From Saussurea involucrata (lineage: Eukaryota > Streptophyta > Magnoliopsida > Asterales > Asteraceae): a stretch of 64,000 bases of DNA. The notes beneath the pieces were generated by a model. It had not been told where the DNA came from. It searched no databases and saw only the letters and a list, made by a program, of their open reading frames with translations. This document shows, piece by piece, positions 22,727-32,936 of this stretch. The position numbers and the translations under genes were made by a program. Each line of letters opens with the position of its first letter. Within the stretch, counting starts at the first letter, position 1. The DNA is taken from assembly GCA_033807775.1 (NCBI GenBank), contig CM066314.1, positions 39,732,001 to 39,796,000 on the forward strand, read 5' to 3'.

Positions 22727-23273
22727 AACAACAGGATCAGAGATTTAACAAGGAAAGAATATCCATTGAGACCGTTGGTTGAAGTTTTTTTTTTCAATTT
22801 CTTGATTATTAGATTTATGGTTTTTATTTGCACTTTTTTAATTGTTACATGTGTTTCTTATTAATTTTTACTCGTGAAAACCTTAAGGTATTATTAGTTG
22901 GGCAGTGTTGAACAGAAACATATAGCCTAACATTGGTCTACAATGCACATTGCACAATTCTGATTGGGTGTCTCTTGATGTCTATTCTGTATTTGGCAGG
23001 CTTTTGGGGATGATTTTTTGGACGACGAGGTTAAAGATTTCTACAAATCGGATACAATCCTTGAGCATGTAAGTTCTTCGTTAGGGGCTTTTGATTTGTA
23101 TGTTACTTGACAATCGAAAGGAGACGTTTATTTGTATGTATGTGGATTGGTGGTTGTGGTATTTGGTTTTAAAATTTTAATTTGATAGTTGATAACATTG
23201 CAGAGAAATTTCAAAACACCTGTCTCTCCCTCGCTGCAGCATCAAGACAACAGCGAAAGAGTACGAGACTAAA
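22727..23273 (+). pseudogene. Exon-like gene fragments of unknown origin
   Basis: Three in-phase pieces have splice-like borders: after ...GGCAG at 22722, INNRIRDLTRKEYPLRPLVE up to GAAG|GTTTT-type border near 22786; after TTTGGCAG at 23000, AFGDDFLDDEVKDFYKSD up to CAT|GTAAG near 23069; after ATTGCAG at about 23205, RNFKTPVSPSLQHQDNSERV with a TAG stop near 23272. They read as the last exons of a gene. They lie upstream of a Helitron 3' end, so capture by the Helitron is likely. The protein family is not recognised. Confidence 0.4.
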
Positions 23274-23989
23274 CATAGTAATTCGGTTGTAACTGCTTCT
23301 TCCACTACTAGCAAGGATGCTTAAATCATACCGAAACAGAGAACAAGATACAATTAATGTTGTCGATGTACTTTTGTTTTCGTTCCTATTATTTTTCTTA
23401 TATATTTTGGCCTTGGTGTGTGATATGGAGGAGGTATGTATGTATGTAAGATAAACGAGAAAGTTTCAATTATGGCTTACGTTGTTACTTTTGTACATGT
23501 TGGTAATGGATAACATTGTGGATATTTGAATAAGAAAAATGATTTTACGTATGTTATTTTCTCTTGTTGGGAGGATTGTGAAGCTATTTTGATGATCTAA
23601 TTTTATTATAAAATATTTAAGTAGAAATGTTAAAAACAAACTCACATTAGTATACATATTTTTAAATGGCTTTGAATGCTATGTAATAACCAATTAATTA
23701 CTAAAGTTATAAACAAATTGATTACTAAAGTTATAAATGATGTGAGGTGTTGCATGAGAGTGAAACCAAGCCTCAAGCCTTAGGTTCCAAGATATGTCAC
23801 AACGTTTTTTAAAGTGTTATTTATGACGACAAATCTCTCTGTCATGTATATTTATACCACCATTGGTAAAACTTGTATATCATCGATTGAGTACATTGGG
23901 TAATACCACTCGATCCAATCCAGAAATCGATTGCGATTATTTGGCAAAAACACATTTGCATAGTTATATTATTTTTTATATTTATTTGA

Positions 23990-24027
23990 ATGTTACGTCC
24001 CGCCGCATTGCGCGGGTACTCAACTAG
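23990..24027 (+). mobile_element. Helitron 3' terminus (plus strand)
   Basis: GTCCCGCCGCATTGCGCGGG forms a CCCGC...GCGGG hairpin, then TACTCAA and terminal CTAG (24024-24027) followed by T. The element body lies to the left and probably includes the exon-like fragments. Its 5' TC end has not been fixed; the limit on the left is the end of the direct repeat near 21709. Confidence 0.75.
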
Positions 24028-24847
24028 TTAACTTATATTTGTGTCTTGATACTCTATGGCTATGTTTGGCAAACTAGCTGTTGACTGATAAGCTAGCTGA
24101 TGAAAAAATCATGTTTGAAAAAAGTAACTTATAAACATGTAAAATGACCAAAAATAACATCTTCAAATAATTATCAATTACAAATTTAATTATGTAATTA
24201 AAATAAATTTATTACAATATAATATGTTAATTAATACAACCAATGTAATAAAGAAAAATTAAATAATATAATATGTTAAGTAAAAAAAATTAAAATTTAT
24301 TATTACATATATACTATAAATTTTGAATTTGTTAAAACAAGTTTTAGAATAAATATATATATTAACTTATGATTTTAAATAACCTTTACATACCATATGA
24401 AAAAATAATCAAATAATAATTAAAAAATAATACTAATTGATAATTAAAATATATTCATTAATATTAAAAAATAAATAAAAATAATTTATATGATTAACAA
24501 TAATTCTAAATAATTAAAATTTAATATCAATGTATAATTAAAATTTAATTTAATAATTTTCAGTTAATATTTATTAATTAATTATAATTAAACTTAAAAA
24601 ATTAATATTTATTAATAATAATAGTTAAAAAATAATAATAAGGGGCAATATTGGAATATTCACAAAAAGCTACGGAAACGCTATTTCAAGTAGCGTTTCA
24701 AAAAGCTAGCTTTATGGTTATCTAAACATGTACACCTAAATAATATGAAATGCACCTAAATAATATGAAATGCATTAAGGACTGACTGGTATCATGATAA
24801 ACATTCAAAGATGATAAAACTGCAAGAAAGATGAATGTGTTGGTGAT
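24028..24847. repeat. Direct repeat, copy 2
   Basis: Matches 20919-21709 from TTAACTTATATTTG to GAATGTGTTGGTGAT, with a 25-bp extra piece near 24524-24549 and a 4-bp difference near 24782. It starts on the first base after the Helitron CTAG. Confidence 0.9.
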
Positions 24848-25200
24848 AATTTGTTCATCGGATACAGTCCTGTGATACAAATAGAAACTAATTGTAAGTT
24901 GTTACAATTGAAGTGTGCATTATCGGGTTCATCAAATTAGATTAAGTTGGATTGGGTAATTTCGATCTGCATTGATCGATTTTTTGATTTCATTTTGTTT
25001 TTCATCTCTAATCTTTATTTGATTTACATTTGTATGAAAGTCGGTTGTATGCATTTAGAGCATATTTCTTGCTTTTTTTTCTAATGGTTGTAAATCTTGT
25101 ATAGTTTTATCCGCTTTGATTGTGTTCAACTTCTATGTTATTATTTGATTTTGACTTTCTCTGTATGTTTCATTTATGCTAAGATAATTATTGTATCAGA

Positions 25201-25578
25201 GCATCTCCAACAGCTTTGCTAAAATAGAAAAAATTGGGTTTTTGTTCTCTATACTTCTTCAACAACTTTGCCATCTTGTTTTCTATAATAGAGAAAACTT
25301 GAATTTTTCAAGTTTAGAGAATTCTCTAAAACTTGATGGTAGGAGAGAGAAATGATTATTTTATTTGATCCCACCAATGAGATTGAATTTTTATCATTTT
25401 ATATTAAGTTTTTTTAAAAAGTGTATTGTGAAGATAAATTAGAGAATATTATATTAATATAGCACGTGTTAAAATCTCTAAAATAGAAAATCTGTTGGAG
25501 ATGAATGTAATTCCTTTTTAGAGATTTTAACTTTTGATTCTTTATTTATAGAAATTATAGAAAACCTGTTGGAGATGC
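25201..25578. mobile_element. MITE with GCATCTCCAACAG termini
   Basis: GCATCTCCAACAG at 25201-25213 and CTGTTGGAGATGC at 25566-25578 are perfect inverted repeats. A third related CTGTTGGAGATG lies at about 25492. No ORF is present. The superfamily is not decided because the target duplication is unclear. Confidence 0.8.
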
Positions 25579-25735
25579 TTTAATACTACTAACAAAAAAT
25601 GATGGACCCGCCTCTACATACGACTCGCATGGCTTTCTACTGAATAGGAATAATATATGAATTTTGTTTTGCATTCTACAAATGACGTGTAAATTTCTAG
25701 ATACTATGTACTAGTTGGATTACCAAGTGTGGCGG

Positions 25736-26470
25736 TGTAACAACCCATAACTCAAGACAAAGCATAATATAAAATAATGCCAAATCGGTCCCGAATCAAC
25801 AAGTCAAATATCGAATTACATCCCAAAAATTTACTGCGGGTAAACACCTCCACAACTTAGATTTATCAAAAACTAAGTCCGAAAAGTCTAATCAACTGAA
25901 CTACGAAAGCCACTTCCACTTCACTAATCCAAGCTCACAACTTTCCCTTTCCCTTGCTAAAACTCTCACTAGCATGCTTACTTAAAAAGGGTTTTCAGTT
26001 TTATAAAAGTAAGGGTTAGACCGGAGGTTTAGTGAGTTCACACATTAAAACTTTCATGCACACACTTAACACATGTAGATTGCATGTGACAACGTTTTCG
26101 GCCTCACATATGTCCTTAGATAAATGACATGAAATGAATTCATCCATTTCAATTAGGTCACACCTCTCATAACAAGCCATCTCATGTCCCCACCCCAATG
26201 AATGCACACTTTGAATGTCAATTCATAACGAAAACATGATATGTACAATTGTAAAACAAGCACTTCAATAACCACCATGCATAATCAAAGCTTGTTTGTA
26301 AATAAGAGTAATTAGGAAAACTCACGTGACGTCCAAGCTTAATTCTCACATTTAAAGCTAAGAATTTCCAAATTGAACACCTACATTTCACGACATACGA
26401 ATGGTAAAAGAATAAAATATAGTAAAAGAATAAAATAGGTCACATAATCAAGTACAAAAAGACATATTAA
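25736..26470 (-). repeat. Gypsy LTR fragment, probably a solo LTR
   Basis: TGTAACAACCCATAACTC at 25736 and the segment GAGGTTTAGTGAGTTCAC near 26022 (minus strand GTGAACTCACTAAACCTC) are typical of the downstream part of long plant gypsy LTRs, here in minus orientation. The right end is uncertain. Confidence 0.45.
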
Positions 26471-26502
26471 ATCATATAAGTAGTTTCAATCTACCACCCT
26501 CC

Positions 26503-26787
26503 TTAGGCCATCGGTAGCGGCAGCGGGCTTGGGAGCGGGTTCCACCAGGGCTTGGGCGGGTACCGCTACGGGGGGGCGGGTTTCGTCAGCGGGCTTGGGC
26601 AGCGGGTTTGGGAACCCGTTGAACCCGAATCTTGTGTGTGTGAGAGGAGGGTGAGGGTGGGGGGTTGGGGGTAGCGGGTATATAGGGTATTAGTACTCCA
26701 CTTTAGGGTAAGGAGAGGGTAAGGAGAAAAGCTGATGTGGCGCTGAAGTGGCAAGAGGGTTTGAGGGTATGGGTACGGATGGCCTTA
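26503..26787. mobile_element. PIF/Harbinger-like MITE with TTA target duplication
   Basis: GGCCATCGGTAGC starts at 26506 after TTA, and GGTACGGATGGCC ends at 26784 before TTA. The 3-bp TTA duplication and GGCCATC.GTA termini indicate a PIF/Harbinger-type element. The interior is G-rich (GCGGGCTTGGG repeats). Confidence 0.8.
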
Positions 26788-26909
26788 GACCTTTCGGTCA
26801 CATTATCTACATGTCTATACATCGTCTACTACCCACTCGTCATGTGCTAGAAGTCAAGTCAATAAAATGTTCCTCTTATTGTTTAAGGCAATAAATGCTG
26901 AAAGAATAT

Positions 26910-27284
26910 TAGGGTCCGTTTGATTTGATAGAATAGTTTTTGAGGGATTTAAAATATTTGATGTGCGTTTGTAAATTCAATTCTTTATAAAAACAAATTT
27001 TAATTAATTATAAATATAATTGAATTATTTTTTATTAACTGACTATTATAAAATAAATATCTTTTACATATTTTAAAACATTTTTACAAAAAATCCTACG
27101 AAATCCCGTCAAATCCAGGAAATCCTTCAAGCTAAACATGGAATTGGAATATAATTCAATTCCAAATCTCTCCCAATCGAATCCAATCCCACAAACGTTA
27201 ATTTATTTATTTTTATAATTATTTATAAATTAAAGAATGGAATTCAATTCCATTCCACCAAAGATTCAAAATCCTTTCACGTGA
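26910..27284. mobile_element. Possible MITE next to the inverted-duplication edge
   Basis: GGTCCGTTTGATTTGATAGA on the left and repeated GGAATTCAATTCCATTCC on the right recall 'GTTTG' MITEs. Clear termini are not seen. Confidence 0.25.
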
Positions 27285-27302
27285 TACCAATGTTAAGTTC
27301 AC

Positions 27303-27777
27303 TTGGATTAACTTGCCTAATTTATTTATTGGATCTGCCAAAATAGTTTGATTAAACGGACATTCGGTCTTTTAATTAAATTTCATAATTTCAGCTAAAT
27401 TTTTTATGCTAAGCATCAATCAACGTTTAATCGCTTACTACTTTGTTAGTAAATTTGTTTATTATCACCAACTCTTTGATCCGTTTACAGTTACATCTCA
27501 ATTGAAAAACGATTAGTTGGTTAACACTTGCATATAGTTAGATTAACTTGCCTAATTTGTTTACTAGATCTGCCAAGATAGTTTGATTAAACGGACCGAT
27601 AACAATTCGGTCTATTAACTCAATTTCATAATTTCAGTTAATTTTTTTTATGCAAATCATCAATCAACGTATAATCGCTTAATATTTTGTTAGTTAATTT
27701 GTTTATTATCACCAACTCTTTAATCCATTACAGTTACATCTCAATTGAAAAACGATTAGTTGGTTAACACTTACATA
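27303..27777. repeat. Tandem duplication of about 237 bp
   Basis: 27303-27537 and 27541-27777 share GATTAACTTGCCTAATTT at the start and AACGATTAGTTGGTTAACAC near the end. The right arm of the inverted duplication has a single copy, so this arose in the left arm or was lost in the right. Confidence 0.85.
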
Positions 27778-27999
27778 TGTACCTATATGCTAGATTAGAT
27801 TTTGGTTCGAAAAATGTTAATACCGCTTTCTCCAATTAATCTATCAAAGTTCGTTTAGATTCGATCAATTAATTTATAATTAGATGTTTTAACCTTATAA
27901 ATGTTATAGAACATAAAACAACAATAATATTGATTTATTTTGTACAATGGAACGATACATCAGAGTAATCCTTCCCATGTATAGACTTATATATACATA

Positions 28000-28023
28000 C
28001 TCTCTCTCTCTCTCTCTCTCTTT

Positions 28024-28056
<33 letters not shown>
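28000..28056. repeat. Compound microsatellite after the left cupin copy
   Basis: (TC)n, (AC)n and (AT)n in series, just downstream of the last exon. The mirrored array in the right arm (59265-59384) is about twice as long. Confidence 0.95.
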
Positions 28057-29271
28057 GTAATATCTTAGTTTCTTGGAGGAATAATCATCAAACTTTCGGT
28101 ATTCTTCGACTTGAAAAGTTGTTCGAACTCTGGACTGATATTTAAAACGGATTGTAAAACCACGGATGATAACGCCTTCCAAATTGACATATTTCCAGCC
28201 AGTTGCTCGAAAGTAGGCCTGTCAAAAATGAAACCGAGTGCCATTCTTACAAGCGTAGCAAATTTGCAATAAAAACAAAACGGTAACGGACAAACCATAA
28301 TAATATAGAGAGAGTAAATTATATTTTTCGTCCCCACAGTTTTTTAAATTTGTTATTTTCATCGTTGTGCTTTTGAAATTACGATAATGTTTTGTGTCAT
28401 AGAGACTAAAAACGCAATTTACTCTATACTTGAACCATTAAAAATAAGGATAAATTTGATAATGAAAAATAGACTCACTTGGAAGAATTTATGATAGAAA
28501 AAAGCTCGATTCCAGCGTCATCTGCAATCACACTAGCAGCCAAGAATTGAGGAAGAACGATGAGTTCACCTTCTTCCACGTCAGCATCAAAACTGGGTTT
28601 TCCTTGGTTACCCACGACCCGGATCCGACCACTTCCCTTGGCAACATAAATGGCCCGACCCGTCCCGTCTGCCACATAGCTTGGTGCCAACATGGCATTC
28701 CCTTCCAGTCTCACAAATCTTGCACTCAAACCCATTCCAACAAGCACCGGAAACTCCTTTTCCGTCAAGGAATTGATGATTCCACCGCCCTTCACAACCA
28801 CATCAGCCTCCGCAGTACTATCAATGGAGGCATATATTTTGTCTTTGAAGTTCTCAGTTGGGTTTGGAAACTCGGTTCCATTCCTGAGTTTAATGATCAA
28901 TGAACCTGGTTGGCTAGTTATAAGATCTTCGGCTTCTTTGTTGTTGAGATCGAAAAGTTTGGCGACCATATATATCGGATTGGAATCCACGTAGAAATCC
29001 TAGAGCTCCGGCCAAGAAAAAGTAACCCATTTCGCCGGCGACTTGGGCTGTGGCAGTTTCACCTAGAAATAATAAGGTGAAATCGGTGTCGCCACCGTTG
29101 AACCACCATGAAATCTGTCCCCTTGGTAACGGAATTACATCCCCTTTCTTGATTTGTTTCTTCTGATGCCACCAATCCAACTGTGCAACTGCCTATATAT
29201 ATATATATATTTAGTAATATATACATGAAGATCATATGGGTTCAGATATTTCACTACTAAACAAATGATCT

Positions 29272-31177
29272 TTTCCGACTAGGGGAGAGCATTCGGTCGG
29301 GTCCGGGCCCAAAACCCACTACCCGATCGGATTTCGGGTGAGGCTAAGAGAACCCGAAACCCGTCCAATCAGTAGTTCGGGTTTCGGGTGACTTCGGGTG
29401 GCGGTTTGTTCGGGTCGGGTGGTTCGGGTTAGGCCAGATATATATGTGTATATGTATGTATGTATGGAAAACAGATATACTACAGTCTACAACTACATTG
29501 ATCTTTACTATAACAGTTGTCCACAACAATATTTGCAAAAAGATAAATACCACAACACTACTTGCACCAAGATAAACACTACCCAACATCTAAATTGAAA
29601 CTCTAGAGCTTAAGAATCAAATGAGAAAAGAAATATAAATTATTTGGGATGAATTCTACACTTACAAATGGGTGTAGAAATGATGACGACGCCGATTGGG
29701 TATAGGAAGAAAGTGGTCTTTTCTAAAATGGCAGCACTGTTGAAAAGGTGTATCTCAAATTCTCAATAACTTACAAAATCTTTAGCAACTTATAAAATTG
29801 GTGCAACATCTTAGAAAAGGTTTAAAAAGTCATTCATACATTAGGCCATCAGTACCCCATAAACCCTATCTTTCAAAGATTCCCCTCCACCTCAGCGCCA
29901 CATCAGCTTTTCTCTCATCCCTCACTCCCTCCCTCACGATCCCTAAACATCCGTACCCCATTCCCTCAAACCCTTTTGCCACCTCATTTATTTTAATTCT
30001 TTTATTTATACATTTAATTATTTAACAAAATAAAAATATTTATATATTTTTTAATAAATAAAAATAAGATAAATAATAAAAATTAAAATTCATATCATTC
30101 ATTAAAAATAAAAATTACAAAATACAAAACACTACCAATTATGAAATTTTTGGAGTTGCTTTTTTCTCGCTAAAGTAGCCCTCAAAGCGTTTCCCGTAAG
30201 GTGATCATGCGGGGTTATGAAAAACTCGAAGTCTTTCTCAAATCGGTTTGAGCGTTCGATTTCGATTTCGAGATCGAGTTTTTTCATTTTGTATTCCATT
30301 TCGATTTCGAGATCGAGTTCTGTTTGGATTCATGATGAGAGAGGTGTGAAAAATAAGAGGTTGAGAGAATTTGAGAGAGTTTGAGAGGTGTGAGATTGAG
30401 AGAATTTGATAGTGTGAGAAATAAGAGGTTGAGAGGTGTGAGAAATAAGAGGTGTGAGAAATAAGAGGTTGAGAGGTGTGAGAAATAAGAGGTTGAGGGT
30501 TAAATATATAGTGGGATTAAATTGAGAATTTTTTTTAAGAAAGAGCCGTTCAACGGTTATTTTTTAAAAAATTTAATTAAAATTTTTTTTTTTAAAAACC
30601 CTCGGGATGGATCGGGATCCCATCCCCGAAAACCATCCCTTCCCGCATGCCCATCCCGCCCCGTACCCCATCCCGCAGCCATCCCGCTGCCACATCCCCC
30701 ATCCCGAGCCCCTTCCCGCTATGGCTACGGAAGGCCTTATACATAGTTACATACAATGAATCAGATGAGATACCTTCCATTCCAGGCTTCCTTCGACAGA
30801 GATGAGATGAGATGAAATTGAAAGCCTCGACTTAGGGATGGCTTGGCTTCGACAGAGAGAATCGAGAATCGTATTCGTAGGTAAATCGATGGATGGCTTG
30901 GCTTCGACAGAGACAGAGAGGAGAATCGACAGAGACGAGAAATCGAGAATCGCGGTCTGAACCCTAAACCCAAGTATAAAATATAAATAATATTTAAGAA
31001 AAATATATATATCTATACATATTTCGGGTTTCGGGCGGGTTCGGCCCAAATTTTCAGCCACCCGCCCCGATCCGTTTTAGCCGATTATATTTTTCAGGTT
31101 CGGACCATTTGGGTTGACCAAATATCGGGTTGGTCGGGGCTCGGGCCGGTCGGGTTTTGCTCACCCCTATTTCTGAC
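29272..31177. mobile_element. Non-autonomous hAT inside the CACTA element
   Basis: Termini TAGGGGAGAGCATTCGG (29280) and TTGCTCACCCCTA (to 31169) are imperfect inverted repeats. Flanks TTTCCGAC (29272-29279) and TTTCTGAC (31170-31177) are an 8-bp target duplication with one change. The element is absent at the mirrored place in the right arm, so it inserted after the duplication. Subterminal GTCGGGT/ACCCGA repeats are common in this family. Confidence 0.85.
29841..30739. mobile_element. PIF/Harbinger-like MITE nested in the hAT
   Basis: GGCCATCAGTACC begins at 29844 after TTA, and GGCTACGGAAGGCC ends at 30736 before TTA. Same termini and TTA duplication as the MITE at 26503-26787. Inside, 30335-30495 is a GAGAGGTGTGAGAAATAAGA tandem array. 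Confidence 0.75.
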
Positions 31178-32936
31178 GGACGTTTCTGGCATATTTATGA
31201 TGGAATAAAGAAAAATCAACAAAACTGTTAATCCGTCGGAAATCCATCACTGAAGTTTTTTAACGAAAGAAATATGTATTCTCGAAAATGTTTATGACGG
31301 ATTTGTGTCACAAATCTTTGTTTAATAACGATTAAATTACTTAATTAACGTAATTAGCAATTAAATAATAAACTTACAATTAATGGATTAAACTAAATAG
31401 CAATTAAAAAACAAATTAGAAAAACCATATTAGTCGGAAATCCAAGGGAAACTTAATTTATTAGATTAACAAAATTTGATTAAGTGTGTGGGTTTTGAAA
31501 AATGAGGAAAACTTTACCGACGGATTTTTCCGTCGGAAATTGCAATTCCGCCGGAAGTATCATTTTCTGGCGCGGGCCTCTTCGACAGTCTTATCCGCCG
31601 GAAATCCGCCGCTGATGGCTATTTCCGACGGATTTTTTCGTCGGAAAAGCCTGTCAGTCTTGTAGTGTTTTAATTAACAATCAATTACCAAATGAATTTA
31701 ATTAAGTGAATAATCGATGAAGGTACCCTGAAGAACATAAGCAATTTTGGAGCAATCGAAAAAGTGAGGAAAAGCAAATCCAAGAGGGTGGAGAATAAGC
31801 TTGCTGGCACCAAGCTTGGATTCCGACAACAATGGCGATTTGGATGATGTCCATGCATAGTACACTCCTCCTTCTCCTTCATACACCGTCTGGTCCGCCT
31901 TCTCCGCCACCAATTTGGTCTCTATGTTTGTAACAACCTAGTCTAAAATAGAAACAATGAGTTCATAAGTTTGGTCTCCAACACCTCCCCACTCTCGGGA
32001 TCCTTCCTTATCTTAAAATGTAATACTCTACGACCTAGTGAGTTCATAGCCTTCATGCATGACAATGCGATAAATAAATCATTTCACACTTTTTATCATT
32101 TTTAAAGAAACAACACTTGGAAACAACTTGGGTACACATGACCCCAACACTCTCATAACTCTAATGCCTTGCACAACGATCTCGAGAATCGTTCACACGC
32201 AACCTTTCAGTAAAACTCAATCTTACTCAACCAAAACGACGTTGTTGCGACAGTAACATATTGAATGAAAATCTTCCATACGACAAAATTCTGAAAGAAA
32301 TTACCGACACGAAATAAACCAGTCGGCTCTCACACTCATTTATATGACATCAACATGTCGATGCTCATTTTGGTTATAAAAGTTTTGCAGGCAAACGTTT
32401 TCTAGACTTTTTGCAACAATTTAACTTATCATGAAAAGAGTGGAATATTTTGCAAATCGCTAAGCTCAAAATTTCATTGTGCGACGTAAATGGAATCGCC
32501 TTTTCTTTAAATATATGCTTGCACACGCTGACTCATTTCCGATCAAAATTGATATTTACACATTTACTTTAATCGCGAAAATTTCATGTAACACATATAA
32601 GAACGCAATGCATGAGACTCTGCTTGCAATTGAAGGCTACTCACTCTAACAAGGTCAACCGCTTTACTCACGCAACTTATCATTGACACTCTACTTTCGA
32701 CCAGTGGTCGCCCTCTCGGCCTCGCAACTACTTGTTGTACATGCGTTCCACGACCCACTTACTCAACCACTTCACACTATTTTCGTCACATTCTACCTCT
32801 ACACGTTTTCGATCCTATACTGATATCTCCCTTCATTGATCCTGCCACTGAAAAGCTCGACTAAATAGTCAGGGCTCTAATCCTCCTCTCGCTCTTGAAT
32901 TCACGCTTTCAAGATCTCGACATTGTGCTTCCTTAC

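Larger units (their letters stand above)
29249..31670. mobile_element. CACTA element in cupin intron 1, split by a hAT
   Basis: It starts at 29252 with CACTACTAAACAAATG and ends at 31667 with CAGTCTTGTAGTG, flanked by TTT target duplications (29249-29251, 31668-31670). Subterminal CCGTCGGAAA/TTTCCGACGG repeats are CACTA-like. The mirrored right-arm copy (55775-56284) is only 510 bp; this one is enlarged by the hAT at 29280-31169. It is non-autonomous. Confidence 0.85.
28065..31925 (-). pseudogene. Cupin-family (11S-globulin/glutelin-like) gene, left copy, disabled
   Basis: Three exons on the minus strand: 31925-31727, 29192-28479, 28218-28065. The product resembles the plant cytosolic two-cupin proteins of about 356 aa related to 11S globulins (recalled Arabidopsis At1g07750/At2g28680 type). 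Exon 1 has VYEGEGGVYYAWTSS and KIAYVLQG, exon 2 KKGDVIPLPRGQISWWFNGG (first cupin) and GMGLSARFVRLEGNAMLAPS (second cupin), exon 3 WKALSSVVLQ. Lesions seen by comparison with the right copy: the start codon is ATA, changed at an LTR-insertion junction; an 8-bp net deletion near 29150 in exon 2 shifts the frame; 4 extra bases (ATAT) near 28968 shift it again. Splice sites look intact. The LTR element displaces its promoter by 5.3 kb. It is not expected to make protein. Confidence 0.9.

Noticed and set aside
28547..28994. Plus-strand frames opposite cupin exon 2 (also 58419-58775 minus)
   Set aside because: They are antisense shadows of a clearly recognised coding exon.
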